A stretch of DNA of 41,015 nt from DATAEK01 sp036258055 (GTDB lineage Bacteria > Acidobacteriota > Vicinamibacteria > Vicinamibacterales > 2-12-FULL-66-21), in assembly GCA_036258055.1 (NCBI GenBank), contig DATAEK010000295.1:1-41015 (forward strand), given 5' to 3'. Positions 24,915-34,400 of this stretch are shown piece after piece; within the stretch, counting starts at the first letter, position 1, and the number at the start of each line of letters is the position of its first letter. The position numbers and the translations under genes were made by a program. Below the pieces are notes generated by a model, which saw only the letters and a list, made by a program, of their open reading frames with translations, had not been told where the DNA came from and did no database searches.

Positions 24915-26177
24915 ATGCCCAGAATCCTCGTCCTCTCGGCAACGACCGGCTATCAGCTTCGCGCATTCGCCGAGTCTGCCGCGCGACTCGGCGTCGATCT
25001 CGTCTACGCCACCGATCGCTGCTCCACGCTCGAGGATCCCTGGCTGGATGCGGCCATCCCCATCCGGTTCCACGACGAAGACAGCTCACTCGCGGAGATC
25101 GTCAAGGCGTCGCGAACGCGGCGGATTGACGGACTGATTGCGGTCGGCGATCGTCCGACGGTCCTGGCGGCCCGAGCCGCTGCGGCGCTCGGATTGCGCG
25201 GGAATCCCGTCGAAGCCGCGCGGGCGAGTGCGAACAAGATCCTCGCGCGCCAGCGCTTCGGATCCGAAGGGCTGAAAGTACCGTGGTTCTTCGTCGTGCC
25301 GACGGCGACCAATGTCAAGGATGCGCTCCACGATCCCCGTTTGCGCTTCCCCTGCGTCGTCAAGCCAATCGGGCTGTCCGGCAGCCGCGGTGTGATTCGC
25401 GCGGATTCTCCCGGTGACTTCGCGCGGGCCTTCGAGCGTGTTCGCGCGCTGCTGAACCGGGTCGACATCCGGTCTCTCCGGGCGGGTCTCGAGGATCGGG
25501 TCCTCGTAGAAGGCTTCATCGAAGGCCAGGAGTACGCGATCGAGGGCGTGTTGACCGGCGGTGCGCTCAAGATCTTTGCGATCTTCGACAAGCCCGATCT
25601 GCTCGATGGTCCGTTTTTCGAGGAGACGGTGTATGTCACGCCGTCGTCGCTCAGCGGCACGCTGCAGCGAAGCGTCGCGGCGCACGTGGCGCTGGGGTGC
25701 CGCGCCCTGGGGCTTCGTCACGGTCCGATCCACGCCGAGTGCCGGATTGGTCCTGAGGGTCCGGTGCTGCTCGAAATCGCGGCGCGTCCGATCGGCGGCT
25801 TGTGTTCGCGCGTGCTGCGCTTCGAACCAGGCGTCAGCCTGGAGGAGATTCTGCTGCGCCATGCCAGCGGGGAAGACGTTTCAAGCTGGCGGCGTGAGGA
25901 AGCGGCTTCTGCGGTGATGATGGTGCCGATCCCGAAACGAGGAGTATTGAAGCGCGTCGAGGGCATTGATCGCGCACTGCAGACGCCACGAGTCGAGGAG
26001 ATCTTGATCACCGCGAAGCCCGATCAAGTGATCGAGCCGCTGCCGGAAGCCGGAAGCTATCTGGGATTCATCTTCGCGCGGGCCGAGGACCCCACGGCGG
26101 CGGAAGCGGCAGTGAGGGAAGCCCACCGCCGCCTGACGCTGGTCATCGACCCGCTGATCGATGTCGCGATGGCGTGA
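24915..26177 (+). CDS. ATP-grasp ligase-like protein
   Basis: A 420-residue ATP-grasp enzyme. The pre-ATP-grasp Rossmann domain covers about 1-100 (ILVLSATTGYQLRAFAESA). The ATP-binding core has Lys150 in CVVKPIGLSGSRGV, Glu199 in LVEGFIEGQEYAIEG, and the metal-binding Glu287 with Arg291 in LLEIAARPIGG. The C-terminal part (about 340-420) resembles the biotin-carboxylase-type lid. Such enzymes join a carboxylate to an amine or thiol through an acyl-phosphate. The substrate is unknown. The ATG at 24915 is 5 bases after the second stop of the radical SAM gene, so the two form an operon, and the enzyme probably processes the same molecule. An upstream TTG would overlap the selenocysteine tail and is not needed. 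Confidence 0.85.
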   Translation: MPRILVLSATTGYQLRAFAESAARLGVDLVYATDRCSTLEDPWLDAAIPIRFHDEDSSLAEIVKASRTRRIDGLIAVGDRPTVLAARAAAALGLRGNPVEAARASANKILARQRFGSEGLKVPWFFVVPTATNVKDALHDPRLRFPCVVKPIGLSGSRGVIRADSPGDFARAFERVRALLNRVDIRSLRAGLEDRVLVEGFIEGQEYAIEGVLTGGALKIFAIFDKPDLLDGPFFEETVYVTPSSLSGTLQRSVAAHVALGCRALGLRHGPIHAECRIGPEGPVLLEIAARPIGGLCSRVLRFEPGVSLEEILLRHASGEDVSSWRREEAASAVMMVPIPKRGVLKRVEGIDRALQTPRVEEILITAKPDQVIEPLPEAGSYLGFIFARAEDPTAAEAAVREAHRRLTLVIDPLIDVAMA

Positions 26178-26180
26178 CGG

Positions 26181-26507
26181 TCACCCCTTGCTCTGTTGTG
26201 GGACGTAGCCTGGCGGGAGAGCGGCCCCCTCGCCGAAGAAGAAGTCCTCCATATGCTTGGTCACGAGCTGCTGCGCCTCTTTCTGCCAGGGCATAAGGCG
26301 GTACTCGTTGAGGATCATCTTCATTCGTTCTTCCCACATTTTCCACGCCTCTGCCGAGATGTGCTCGTAGACCCGCTGGCCCAGTTCTCCGGGCCAGGGC
26401 GGCGCGTCCAGACCGGGCATTTCTTTCTGAAACTTCTCGCAGAAGACCGTCCGGCCTGAGGCGTTTCGGACGGCGGCGTTCGGCTGGTCGTGACTGCACT
26501 CGTTCAT
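26181..26507 (-). CDS. yggX: Probable Fe(2+)-trafficking protein YggX
   Basis: A 108-residue YggX-family protein. The family core runs from about residue 19: RTVFCEKFQKEMPGLDAPPW, then PGELGQRVYEHISAEAWKMW and WQKEAQQLVTKHMEDFFFGE. Cys23 corresponds to the single conserved cysteine near the start of E. coli YggX, which protects iron-sulfur clusters and limits oxidative damage. The N-terminus is about 18 residues longer than usual and carries NECSHD. No alternative start exists before the core. There is no clear Shine-Dalgarno before the ATG. It is convergent with the ATP-grasp gene, with three bases between the stop codons. Confidence 0.9.
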   Translation of the reverse strand: MNECSHDQPNAAVRNASGRTVFCEKFQKEMPGLDAPPWPGELGQRVYEHISAEAWKMWEERMKMILNEYRLMPWQKEAQQLVTKHMEDFFFGEGAALPPGYVPQQSKG

Positions 26508-26768
26508 ATCTGAATCTTATCAGGCCGTTTGTGCTGGGGAGGGCCGGACCTTCAAATCCTTCCCTGGCGTCTGATGGTGAAAGAACTCATGTGTAGTAAA
26601 GCGTGTAACGATTCACGCCAATTCATACAGTCAGTTTGACGGTCGACGCCCTAACCCGCAAATTTCAACGACTTACGGGCCGGCTCGGCCTTCGAGACAG
26701 GCCTTTTCGTGGCACACCGTTTGATTGAAGGCCCATCGGTAGAAAACCGTCTGCGTTGGGGGTGGGGC
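26508..26768. other. Upstream region of YggX and of the KGG gene
   Basis: No convincing gene lies in this 261-base stretch. It is less GC-rich than the neighbours. It should hold the promoter of yggX (reading left) and that of the KGG-protein gene (reading right). A sigma-54-like match at 26710-26725 is listed separately. I saw no tRNA fold despite a TTCAAATCC string at 26551. Confidence 0.5.
26710..26725 (+). promoter_or_regulatory. Sigma-54-like promoter (-24/-12)
   Basis: TGGCACACCGTTTGAT matches the sigma-54 consensus TGGCAC-N5-TTGC-W except for A in place of C in the -12 element. It would start a transcript near 26737, ahead of the small acidic frame and the KGG-protein gene. Confidence 0.35.
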
Positions 26769-26954
26769 TTGCCAAACAACAATAACGACGACCGGGATCC
26801 TTCCGGTTCAGATCGGCCGGACGAGGCTCCCGAGACCCCCACGGACGAACCAAAACCCACGCCCGTTCAGGATCCGCCGGCGGAACCGGACCCCTCCCCT
26901 TACGTCGTGCGGACAGTCGTGACGGACGGGCCCTCGAGCGAGAAACAACCATGA
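26769..26954 (+). CDS. Small acidic, proline-rich hypothetical protein
   Basis: A possible 61-residue protein from a TTG at 26769 preceded by GGTGGGG. It is strongly hydrophilic, with an NNNNDD stretch and Pro/Asp/Glu-rich middle (DRPDEAPETPTDEPKPTP), no cysteine and no membrane segment. A GTG at 26709 would extend it by 20 residues, but then the sigma-54-like site would be inside the gene. Its stop codon overlaps the start of the KGG gene as ATGA, which is the main reason to think it is real. No family is recognised. Confidence 0.35.
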   Translation: MPNNNNDDRDPSGSDRPDEAPETPTDEPKPTPVQDPPAEPDPSPYVVRTVVTDGPSSEKQP

Positions 26955-27244
26955 ATGATCCGGCAAATGCACGGAATCTGGGTGGCGAACGACGGGAGCG
27001 TCGGGGATTTGCCTCGATGTCCCCTGAAAAGCAGCGCGAAATCGCCAGCAAAGGCGGACGCGCGGCGCACCAGAAGGGCACTGCGCACGAGTGGACCTCG
27101 GAAGAGGCCCGGTCGGCGGGCCGAAAAGGTGGCCAAATTAGTCGCGGCGGCCGCGGTCGTCTAGTAGAATCGTCCACGTCCGAACCGCCCATGCCCGCTG
27201 GTGAGATTACCGGGAACCCTTCGGGCTACGACGAACAGAAGTAG
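26951..27244 (+). CDS. KGG-motif stress-type protein
   Basis: A 97-residue, strongly hydrophilic protein with two KGG-type units: GFASMSPEKQREIASKGGRA (19-38) and EEARSAGRKGGQ (51-62). This is the pattern of general-stress proteins such as GsiB and fungal Con-10. These are disordered, glycine-rich proteins made under desiccation, glucose or heat stress. It may be coupled to the small acidic frame just upstream (ATGA overlap) and is followed 17 bases later by the OmpA-like gene. A stress-linked promoter is therefore plausible but unproven. Confidence 0.82.
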   Translation: MNDPANARNLGGERRERRGFASMSPEKQREIASKGGRAAHQKGTAHEWTSEEARSAGRKGGQISRGGRGRLVESSTSEPPMPAGEITGNPSGYDEQK

Positions 27245-27261
27245 GACGCGGAGGCGTGCGT

Positions 27262-29022
27262 ATGGTGAAACGGGTTGTGTTGGCGATGGTCGTGGTGCTC
27301 GCGGGCGCCGCGACGGCGTCTGCGCAGGGAACTGCCGGACAGTCGTCGTCCCCTCAGCAGCCATCATCGTCAGGGGCCCAGCAACAGGCGGCGCAGGCTA
27401 CTGTGCCGCCAGCACCGACGAGTGACACCCGGCCGGCCACCACAACGTTCATGGGTGATACCGGCCTGTGGTTCGTACCCATCGGTGAAGTACTTCCTGC
27501 CCGACGGTATTCGGTCAGTGCGTACCGGGTGAACTTCGATTACAACCAGGGTTTCACGGACGTTTCCAACTGGCCCGTGACGTTCGGCGTTGGTCTGGCG
27601 AATCGCGCCGAGATCTTCGGCGCGTGGACGCTCGTACGACGGATCGACCGTGACGTTCGACCGATCTTCGTGCGGGGGCAACCGGCCTTCGGCGGCCTTG
27701 TCAACGACTATCCGTTCGTCCGACAGGGATGGTCGGGGAATCAGCTCGGCGATCTGTGGATCGGTGGCAAGGTCAACCTGCTCACCGAGTACCACGAGCA
27801 GGCCCCGCTGGCGCTGGCCGTACGCGGGATGCTGAAGATCCCGACCGCAAAAGACCACGACGAGGGCGTCGGCAGCGGCAAGGTTGATTTCATTTTCGAT
27901 GGCATCGCCAGCAAAGAGATCAACCAGAAAGTCGAACTCGCCGGCTACGCCGGGGTCATCTTCCGCGGCGATCCGAACGACATCGATCTGTCGAACGGAT
28001 TCCGATGGGGAGTCGGTGCGGGCTTCCCGACGAGGAAGAGCCTGCGGGTGACGGCCGAAGTGCACGGCGAATCGGCATTCGACGGGACGGTACCTTACAC
28101 CGGCACGGGGCTCATCGGCGACGACGGATCGTTGCCGCCGCTCTTGTCAGACACCGACTCGCCGGTAAATGCGGCCTTCGGTCTGACCTGGATCGGAAAG
28201 AGCGGCATATTCGCGGGCGCGGCCGCGGGCTGGCGATTTAACCTCGACAACCGCGGCAAGTTCGGTTCGCCCTACGGTGACGTGGGCGGTGACGCATTTG
28301 GCTTCCAGGCCCGCGTGGGTTATCACCCCGGCGTGCGTATCTACGTGCCACCACCGCCGCCGCCACCCCCGCCACCACCGCCACCAGCGCCGGCGCCGGT
28401 GCACACGTTGAGCGTGAAGGCATCCTGCAACCCGTGCACGGTCGAAGTCGGAAAGATCTCGACGGTGACGGCGACGGTGCAGAGCTCGACCAACTGCCAG
28501 GTGACCTACAACTGGACCGCGCCGACGGGCAGCTTCTCCGATCGGACCGCGCGGCAGACGCCGTGGACGGCTCCGAACACGGAAGGGGCCGTTCCAGTGA
28601 CGGTGACGGTGACGTGCCCGCAGGATGGGAAGACGGCGACAGACACCGTGAACATTCAGGTCGTGCGACCCACGGTGAAGGAGATCGTCTTCGAAGACGT
28701 GCACTTCGACTTCGACCGCTATTCGTTGCGGCCGGAAGCGGTGCGCGCGCTCGACGAGGCGGTCAAGGTGCTGCAGGAGAATCCGGACATCCGCATCGAG
28801 ATCGAGGGTCACACCTGCAACATCGGCACGGCCGAATACAACCTCGCGCTTGGCGAGCGCCGCGCCTCCGCGGTGCGGGAGTACCTCGCCAGCCGCGGGA
28901 TCGGCGCCGACCGGCTCCGCACGGTGAGCTACGGTGAGGAACGGCCGAAGTACGACAACGCACGTGAGGAGACCCGCCGCCTGAACCGGCGCGCGGCTCT
29001 GGTCGTGCGTTTGCAAAGATAG
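27262..29022 (+). CDS. OmpA/Pal-like outer-membrane protein
   Basis: A 586-residue outer-membrane protein. A signal peptide covers about 1-22 (MVKRVVLAMVVVLAGAATASAQ, processed after the alanine). Residues about 60-360 are beta-rich and look like an outer-membrane barrel. A run of 13 prolines with a PAPAP end (28351-28395) leads to an Ig/PKD-like domain with paired cysteines, and the C-terminus (about 470-586) is an OmpA/Pal peptidoglycan-binding domain (DFDRYSLRPEA, GTAEYNLALGERRASAVREY). It tethers the outer membrane to the cell wall. The ATG at 27262 has GGAGG seven bases upstream; a GTG two codons earlier is too close to that site. Confidence 0.88.
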   Translation: MVKRVVLAMVVVLAGAATASAQGTAGQSSSPQQPSSSGAQQQAAQATVPPAPTSDTRPATTTFMGDTGLWFVPIGEVLPARRYSVSAYRVNFDYNQGFTDVSNWPVTFGVGLANRAEIFGAWTLVRRIDRDVRPIFVRGQPAFGGLVNDYPFVRQGWSGNQLGDLWIGGKVNLLTEYHEQAPLALAVRGMLKIPTAKDHDEGVGSGKVDFIFDGIASKEINQKVELAGYAGVIFRGDPNDIDLSNGFRWGVGAGFPTRKSLRVTAEVHGESAFDGTVPYTGTGLIGDDGSLPPLLSDTDSPVNAAFGLTWIGKSGIFAGAAAGWRFNLDNRGKFGSPYGDVGGDAFGFQARVGYHPGVRIYVPPPPPPPPPPPPPAPAPVHTLSVKASCNPCTVEVGKISTVTATVQSSTNCQVTYNWTAPTGSFSDRTARQTPWTAPNTEGAVPVTVTVTCPQDGKTATDTVNIQVVRPTVKEIVFEDVHFDFDRYSLRPEAVRALDEAVKVLQENPDIRIEIEGHTCNIGTAEYNLALGERRASAVREYLASRGIGADRLRTVSYGEERPKYDNAREETRRLNRRAALVVRLQR

Positions 29023-29099
29023 GACGTAACACGTCCGGCCACCGGGCGTCGGCACGCCAGCCGGCGTCCGGGATGGCAGGGTGATACGAGCGAGGCGCG

Positions 29100-29288
29100 A
29101 TGCGCTACGTCCATCTCTACCTCGTCGGGTACTTCATTCTCATTGTTGGCGCGTTGGCGGCGCTGTGGTACGGCGGAGTGCTCCGCCACATCTCGGCGGC
29201 TTGGATAATCATCGGACTCGTTATCGCCGTGGGCCTCGGCGTCATGCTCGCGATTTCTGCAGGTAAGCCGGAAATCACGCGCGAGTAG
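29100..29288 (+). CDS. Small two-helix membrane protein
   Basis: A 62-residue protein with two hydrophobic helices (about 6-25 and 33-54) and a short charged tail (GKPEITRE). It has a GAGG sequence nine bases before the ATG, and a strong terminator follows its stop, which support expression. No family is recognised. It could be the last gene of the OmpA transcription unit, 77 bases after it. Confidence 0.6.
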   Translation: MRYVHLYLVGYFILIVGALAALWYGGVLRHISAAWIIIGLVIAVGLGVMLAISAGKPEITRE

Positions 29289-29310
29289 CAGGCTCCCCAG
29301 CGCACGCTCA

Positions 29311-29352
29311 GGCCGGCCGCCGCTCAACCAGCGGCAGTCGGCCTTTTCTTTT
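29311..29352 (+). terminator. Rho-independent terminator
   Basis: A GC-rich stem of 14 positions with two mismatches (29311-29324 with 29330-29343) and a 5-base loop is followed by TTTTCTTTT. It closes the OmpA/small membrane protein unit and separates it from the TamA-like gene. Confidence 0.8.
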
Positions 29353-29521
29353 CCGGGCGTCCGTCAAACCCCCGTGCTGTACTTCTTCGATGCGCTCGCA
29401 GCTACACCCTGGCGATCAGCTGGTGACACTTGGAAGCGGCGAATCGCGAGCCGATCGTCGACATGTGAAGTGAACAATGATCCCTGCGATGGCACACGTT
29501 GTGATTAGCTGGCGGTGATCT

Positions 29522-31426
29522 ATGCAGGGCAGCCGATTCCTCCTCTCCGTTGTGGCCGGTCTGGTCCTCATCTCGGCAGCGGGATGCAAACAGGAAGGCG
29601 GCGTCAAGGTCACGAGCTTCACTTTCACCGGGGTGAAAGCCGTGCCGGAGAAGCAACTCAAGGCCGTCCTGGCTACCGCGGCGAGCTCGAAGCTGCCGTT
29701 CGGGGACAAGTACTACTTCAGCCGGGAACAGTTCGAGGCCGACCTCAAGCGCATCACGGCCTACTATCAGGACCGGGGTTTCCCTGATGCGCGCGTCACG
29801 TCGTTCGACGTCAAGTTGAGCCAGGATCAGAACTCCGTCGCCATCGCCGTCAATGTGGACGAGGGGCAGCCGATTCGCGCCGAACGGATTGTGCTCGAGG
29901 GAATCGACGGGTTGCCCGAGAGTCATCGTCAGACCCTCGAAGCGCGGTTGCCACTGAAGGTCGGGCAGCCGCTCGACCGCGCGCTGCTTCAATCGAGCCG
30001 TGAAGCGGTGTTGGATGAGCTCAAGGATCACGGCTTCCCCTACGCCAGCGTGCGTCTTTCCGAGACGGCTGGGTCGAGCGACCGCGAGCGTGTCGTCGTC
30101 CTGCACGCGGAGCCGGGCGAGCTCGCGCACTTCGGCCGCGTGCAAATCAACGGGCCCTCGAGCGTCAGCGATCGGATCGTGCGCCGTCAGCTCGTGTACA
30201 GACCCGGCGACCTGTTTCAACAGAGCAAGGTGATCGAGAGCCAGCGGGCACTCTACGGGCTCGAGCTCTTCGAATTCGCAAACGTGGAGCCGCTCAAGAC
30301 TGACGAGCAACCCACAGACGTGCCGACGCGGGTGACGGTGACCGAGGGCAAGCACCGGAAACTGAATTTCGGCCTGGGTTACGGGAGCGAGGAGAAGGCG
30401 CGCGTGCAGATCGACTGGCGTCACGTGAACTTCTTCGGGGGAGCGCGGACGGCCGGGGTGCTGGCGCGCTACTCGGGTCTCGATCGCGGCGTCAAACTGA
30501 ATTTCAACGAGCCGTATTTTTTCTCCCGACACTACACGTTTGGGCTCACCGGTCAGTTCTGGCACAGCGACGAGCCGGCCTTCCAACTCGACACGTCCGG
30601 CGGCCGGGCGACGATTACCCGGCGCTTTGCCCGCGGTGCGCGCCCGGTGCTCTCGCGCAACGCCGAAACCGCACTCTCGTTCACCTACCTGAACGAGTGG
30701 GAGGACTACACCATCTCGGAAAGCACGTTGAACGATCCGACGCAGCGTGACGACCTGATTGCGCTCGGACTCGATCCGGAAACGGGAAGCGGAGGGGGAC
30801 GCACCTCTGCGGTGCTGCTGGACGGTGGAAGAAACACGACCGGGAATCTGCTCGACGCGCGCCGCGGCTACGTCGCGAACGTGCACTTCGAGCAGGCGGG
30901 GAAGTGGCTGCGCGGCGATTTCGACTACTACGAGATCACGGCCGAAGGCCGTTACTACCACACGATCAGCGACCGTGCTGTTCTTGCGATCCGGGCACGT
31001 CTGGGATCGATCGATGGATTCGGCTCGTCCCAGCAGGACATCGTGCCGTTCTTCAAGCGTTACTTCCTCGGTGGCTCCACGAGCATGCGCGGGTGGGGAC
31101 GTTTCGAGGTCTCGCCGCTCAGCGAGGGGGATCCGATCGGAGGGCAGTCGACGCTGAACTTCTCGACCGAACTTCGCGTGCCCATCCGGGGAAACTTCTC
31201 GGGGGTGCTGTTCTTCGAGGGGGGCAACGTGTGGCTGAACCCCTGGGACTTCAACCTGAACGATCTCCGCTACGACGCGGGCCCGGGGATCCGCTACAAC
31301 ACGCCGGTTGGCCCGCTTCGCCTCGATGTCGGCTTCCAGCTCAATCGCATCGAGGGCCTGATCGTCAACGGCGAGCCGGAGCCGCGGCATTTCCGCATTC
31401 ACTTCAGCATCGGCCAGGCCTTCTGA
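29522..31426 (+). CDS. TamA/TamL-like Omp85 protein
   Basis: A 634-residue Omp85-superfamily protein with three POTRA-like domains (about 28-260) and a C-terminal barrel (about 270-634). The signature GGSTSMRGWGRFE (about 517-529) is the Omp85 (L/V)RG(F/W/Y) lid motif. The N-terminal signal ends in a lipobox-like AAGC with Cys22, so it may be a lipoprotein, as TamL of Bacteroidota is, rather than a classical TamA. It is followed by tamB one base after its stop, as expected for the TAM complex that moves phospholipids or assembles some outer-membrane proteins. The leader has GGTGATC close to the ATG, matching the extended anti-Shine-Dalgarno. Confidence 0.88.
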   Translation: MQGSRFLLSVVAGLVLISAAGCKQEGGVKVTSFTFTGVKAVPEKQLKAVLATAASSKLPFGDKYYFSREQFEADLKRITAYYQDRGFPDARVTSFDVKLSQDQNSVAIAVNVDEGQPIRAERIVLEGIDGLPESHRQTLEARLPLKVGQPLDRALLQSSREAVLDELKDHGFPYASVRLSETAGSSDRERVVVLHAEPGELAHFGRVQINGPSSVSDRIVRRQLVYRPGDLFQQSKVIESQRALYGLELFEFANVEPLKTDEQPTDVPTRVTVTEGKHRKLNFGLGYGSEEKARVQIDWRHVNFFGGARTAGVLARYSGLDRGVKLNFNEPYFFSRHYTFGLTGQFWHSDEPAFQLDTSGGRATITRRFARGARPVLSRNAETALSFTYLNEWEDYTISESTLNDPTQRDDLIALGLDPETGSGGGRTSAVLLDGGRNTTGNLLDARRGYVANVHFEQAGKWLRGDFDYYEITAEGRYYHTISDRAVLAIRARLGSIDGFGSSQQDIVPFFKRYFLGGSTSMRGWGRFEVSPLSEGDPIGGQSTLNFSTELRVPIRGNFSGVLFFEGGNVWLNPWDFNLNDLRYDAGPGIRYNTPVGPLRLDVGFQLNRIEGLIVNGEPEPRHFRIHFSIGQAF

Positions 31427-31427
31427 C

Positions 31428-34400
31428 ATGATGCGCGCCATCAGACGCAGCCTGCAGGTCGTCGCCCTCGTCGGCACGCTGATGGTCGGCATCATTGCCG
31501 TCACGCTCATCGTCTCGCAGACGCCCTGGTTCCGGGATTGGCTGCGGCGCTTCGTCGTTCGCGAGTCGAAGCAGTATTTGAATGGCGAGCTCTCGATCGG
31601 GAGGCTGAGCGGCAATCTCTTCTTTGGTATCGGGCTCGATGACGTCTCACTCGACGTTTCTGGACAGCACGTGGTCGCCATCAAGTCGGTGAAGGTCGAC
31701 TACGACATACGAAATTTCTTTTCGAGCGGCATCGTGCTCGACGATCTCACGCTGGTCGGTCCGCAGGTCCATCTCGAGCGGACCGTCGAGGGCTGGAACG
31801 TCGGCAAACTCGTCAAGGCGCAGAAGCGCGAGGCCGATCGCAAAGGCCCCGCCCGTCCGATCTCGCTTCCTTTGATCGATCTTCAGGGCGGAACGATGAC
31901 CATCGATGACCGCCAGGGCAGTACTAGCTACCGGCTGCCGCAGCGCATCGACGATCTCAACGCGAAGCTCTCATTCGAGTACGCGCCGGTCCACTACACC
32001 GTCGGCCTCGATCGCGTCAGCTTCCGGGCGTCGTCGCCGCAGTTGACGATGCAGAGCCTGACCGGCGTCGTCTCCGTGCGTGATGACAACTTGTACCTCG
32101 AGAAGATTGCCGTGCGAACCGGTCAGAGCTCCGTCGACGCGCGCGGCGTGGTGCAGCAGTACCTGCAAACGCCGAACGTGCAGATAACCGGGGCGGGGAC
32201 GGTCTCGCTGCCGGAGATTGCCGGCGTATTGCCGGCCGTATCCGGATACGCCGTGACGCCGACCTTCGACGTCAAGACTGCCGGTCCCTTCAATCAGATG
32301 GGCCTCGATCTCGACGTGCGGTCAGAGGTCGGCCACGTACGTGGAAAGATGACCGCCGACTTTCAATCGCCCGACATCGGCGCGCGTGGCGAAGCCGACC
32401 TCGAACGTTTCAACCTCGCGCCGATCGTCCGCGATCCCAAGCAGCCGACCGATGTGACCGGTCACGCGATCTTCGACGTGACGCTGGCCTCCCAGCCAAG
32501 CCGTCTTCCCGCCGCCGACCGGGTCCACGCAACCTACACATTCAGGGGTCCGAGGGCCGTCGCATTCGGGTACCAGGCCGCGGCAGTCAAGGTCAAAGGG
32601 AAAGTCGAAGGACGCCGTATTTCGTTCGACGGCCGCGCCGACGCCTACCGCGCGTCAGCGACGGCAAGAGGTTCGATCACGCTGCCCGCGGAGCGTCGTC
32701 CGCTGACGTTCGATATCCAGGGCAGTGCCAACCACGTCGATCTGCGCGCGTTGCCGCCCTCGGCTCGAGCGCCGAAGCTCGAGTCGAATCTCGACGTGGC
32801 GGAATATCACGTGCAGAGCGATGGCCGTACGATCAGCGGTTCCGCGACGCTGCACGAATCACAAATCGAGGGCGCGACGCTCGCCGACGGCACGGCCGGC
32901 ACCTTCTCCACCGATCCGCACGTCACGTCGTACTCGGCGCGCGGATCCGCCACGAATCTCGATCTGCAGCGCGTCGGGCGCGTGTTCCAGATCGACGCCC
33001 TGACCCGGCCGGAGTTCGAAGGCCGGATCAACACCAGCTTCGACGTTACCGGCTCCGGCACGACGGCGGCCGCGCTCCAGCTCGATGCCAAGGGGACGAT
33101 GACCGAGTCGACCGGGCTGGGCACACGTTTCCCGTTGATGGACTACGAGGCGCACCTGGATCGCGGGGCGCTCCGCACGCACGCCGAAGGATCGTTCGAG
33201 GGGCTGGACCCGAGCCGCTTGACCGGACGCCCTCAGCTCGAAGGGATCGTCAACGGCACGATCAACGCGAACGTGCAGTTTGCGGACGTGAACGCGCCGA
33301 TGACCACTGATTCAGTCTCCGGAGGCGGGACGATCCACATCACGAAATCGAGCGTCGGCGGTCTCGACATGGAGCGTGCCGACCTGCAGGCCAACTACGC
33401 ATCACAGATTGCGGACGTGGCGTCGCTCTCGATCGAGGGTCCGGATCTGAAGGCGACGGCAGCGGGGAAGCTGGCGCTGGATCGTACGTCCGCGTCGAAT
33501 CTGAAGTACCACATCGACGCCACGAACCTCACGAACCTTGCCCAGCTCGCAGACGTGCCGGATGTCGCCGGTTCGGCGGTGCTCGACGGGACGGTCACCG
33601 GCAACATGGCGGCGCTGCAGACCGAGGGGACACTCAAAGGCAGCGACCTCGCCTATCAGCAGAACAACGCTCTTACCGTCGACAGCCGCTACGCGGTCAC
33701 CGTTCCAGACCTCGATTTCGTCAAGGCGAAAGTGCAGGCGACCACCGGCGCGACGTTCGTGAAAGCGTTCGGACTCGAGATCAACGAGCTCTCCGCCACG
33801 ACGACATACGCCGGGCAGCAGCTGGCGTTCAAGACGAACATCAAGGAGAAGACGCGCGAGCTGGACGCGACCGGCGACGTCATCTTCCATCCTGACCATC
33901 AGGAGATTCATCTGCCGGATCTGGCGCTGCGGACGCAGGGGATCGAGTGGCGGACGCCGCCGGGCAGCAGCGCGGCGATCCAGTACGGCGGCGATGAGCT
34001 GACGCTCCAGGGCGTGCAGCTGGTGAGCGGGGATCAGACGCTCGAGGCCAGCGGGTCGCTGGCTTTGAAGGGAGAGGGCAAGCCCGGTGCCCTCGAGATC
34101 CGCGCGCGAAACGTGGACGTCGCGCAGCTCGAGCGGCTGTCGCTGCAAAACCGTGGCTTCTCGGGCCGGTTGGGCGCTGACGTGATCGTCTCGGGCTCGA
34201 TAGCGCAACCCGTGGGTCGCGCGCGGGCGCAAGTGACCGGCGGCGGATTCCAGGGCTATCGCTATGACTGGCTGAAGGCGGACCTCGGGTACCAAGGCAC
34301 GCGCATCTTTCTGGACACGACTCTCCAGCAGACGGCGACCGAGTCGGTGACCGTCAACGGTTCGGTGCCGACGAGCCTGTTCAAGAGGAGCGAAGGCGGC

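Noticed and set aside
26540..26590. tRNA gene suggested by a TTCAAATCC string
   Set aside because: No acceptor stem, anticodon arm or D arm can be folded around it.
29402..31684. A 760-codon open frame on the minus strand, opposite the Omp85 gene
   Set aside because: It is the mirror of a well-supported TamA/TamL gene, has no domain, and its Arg/Glu/Val-rich composition is what high-GC antisense frames give.
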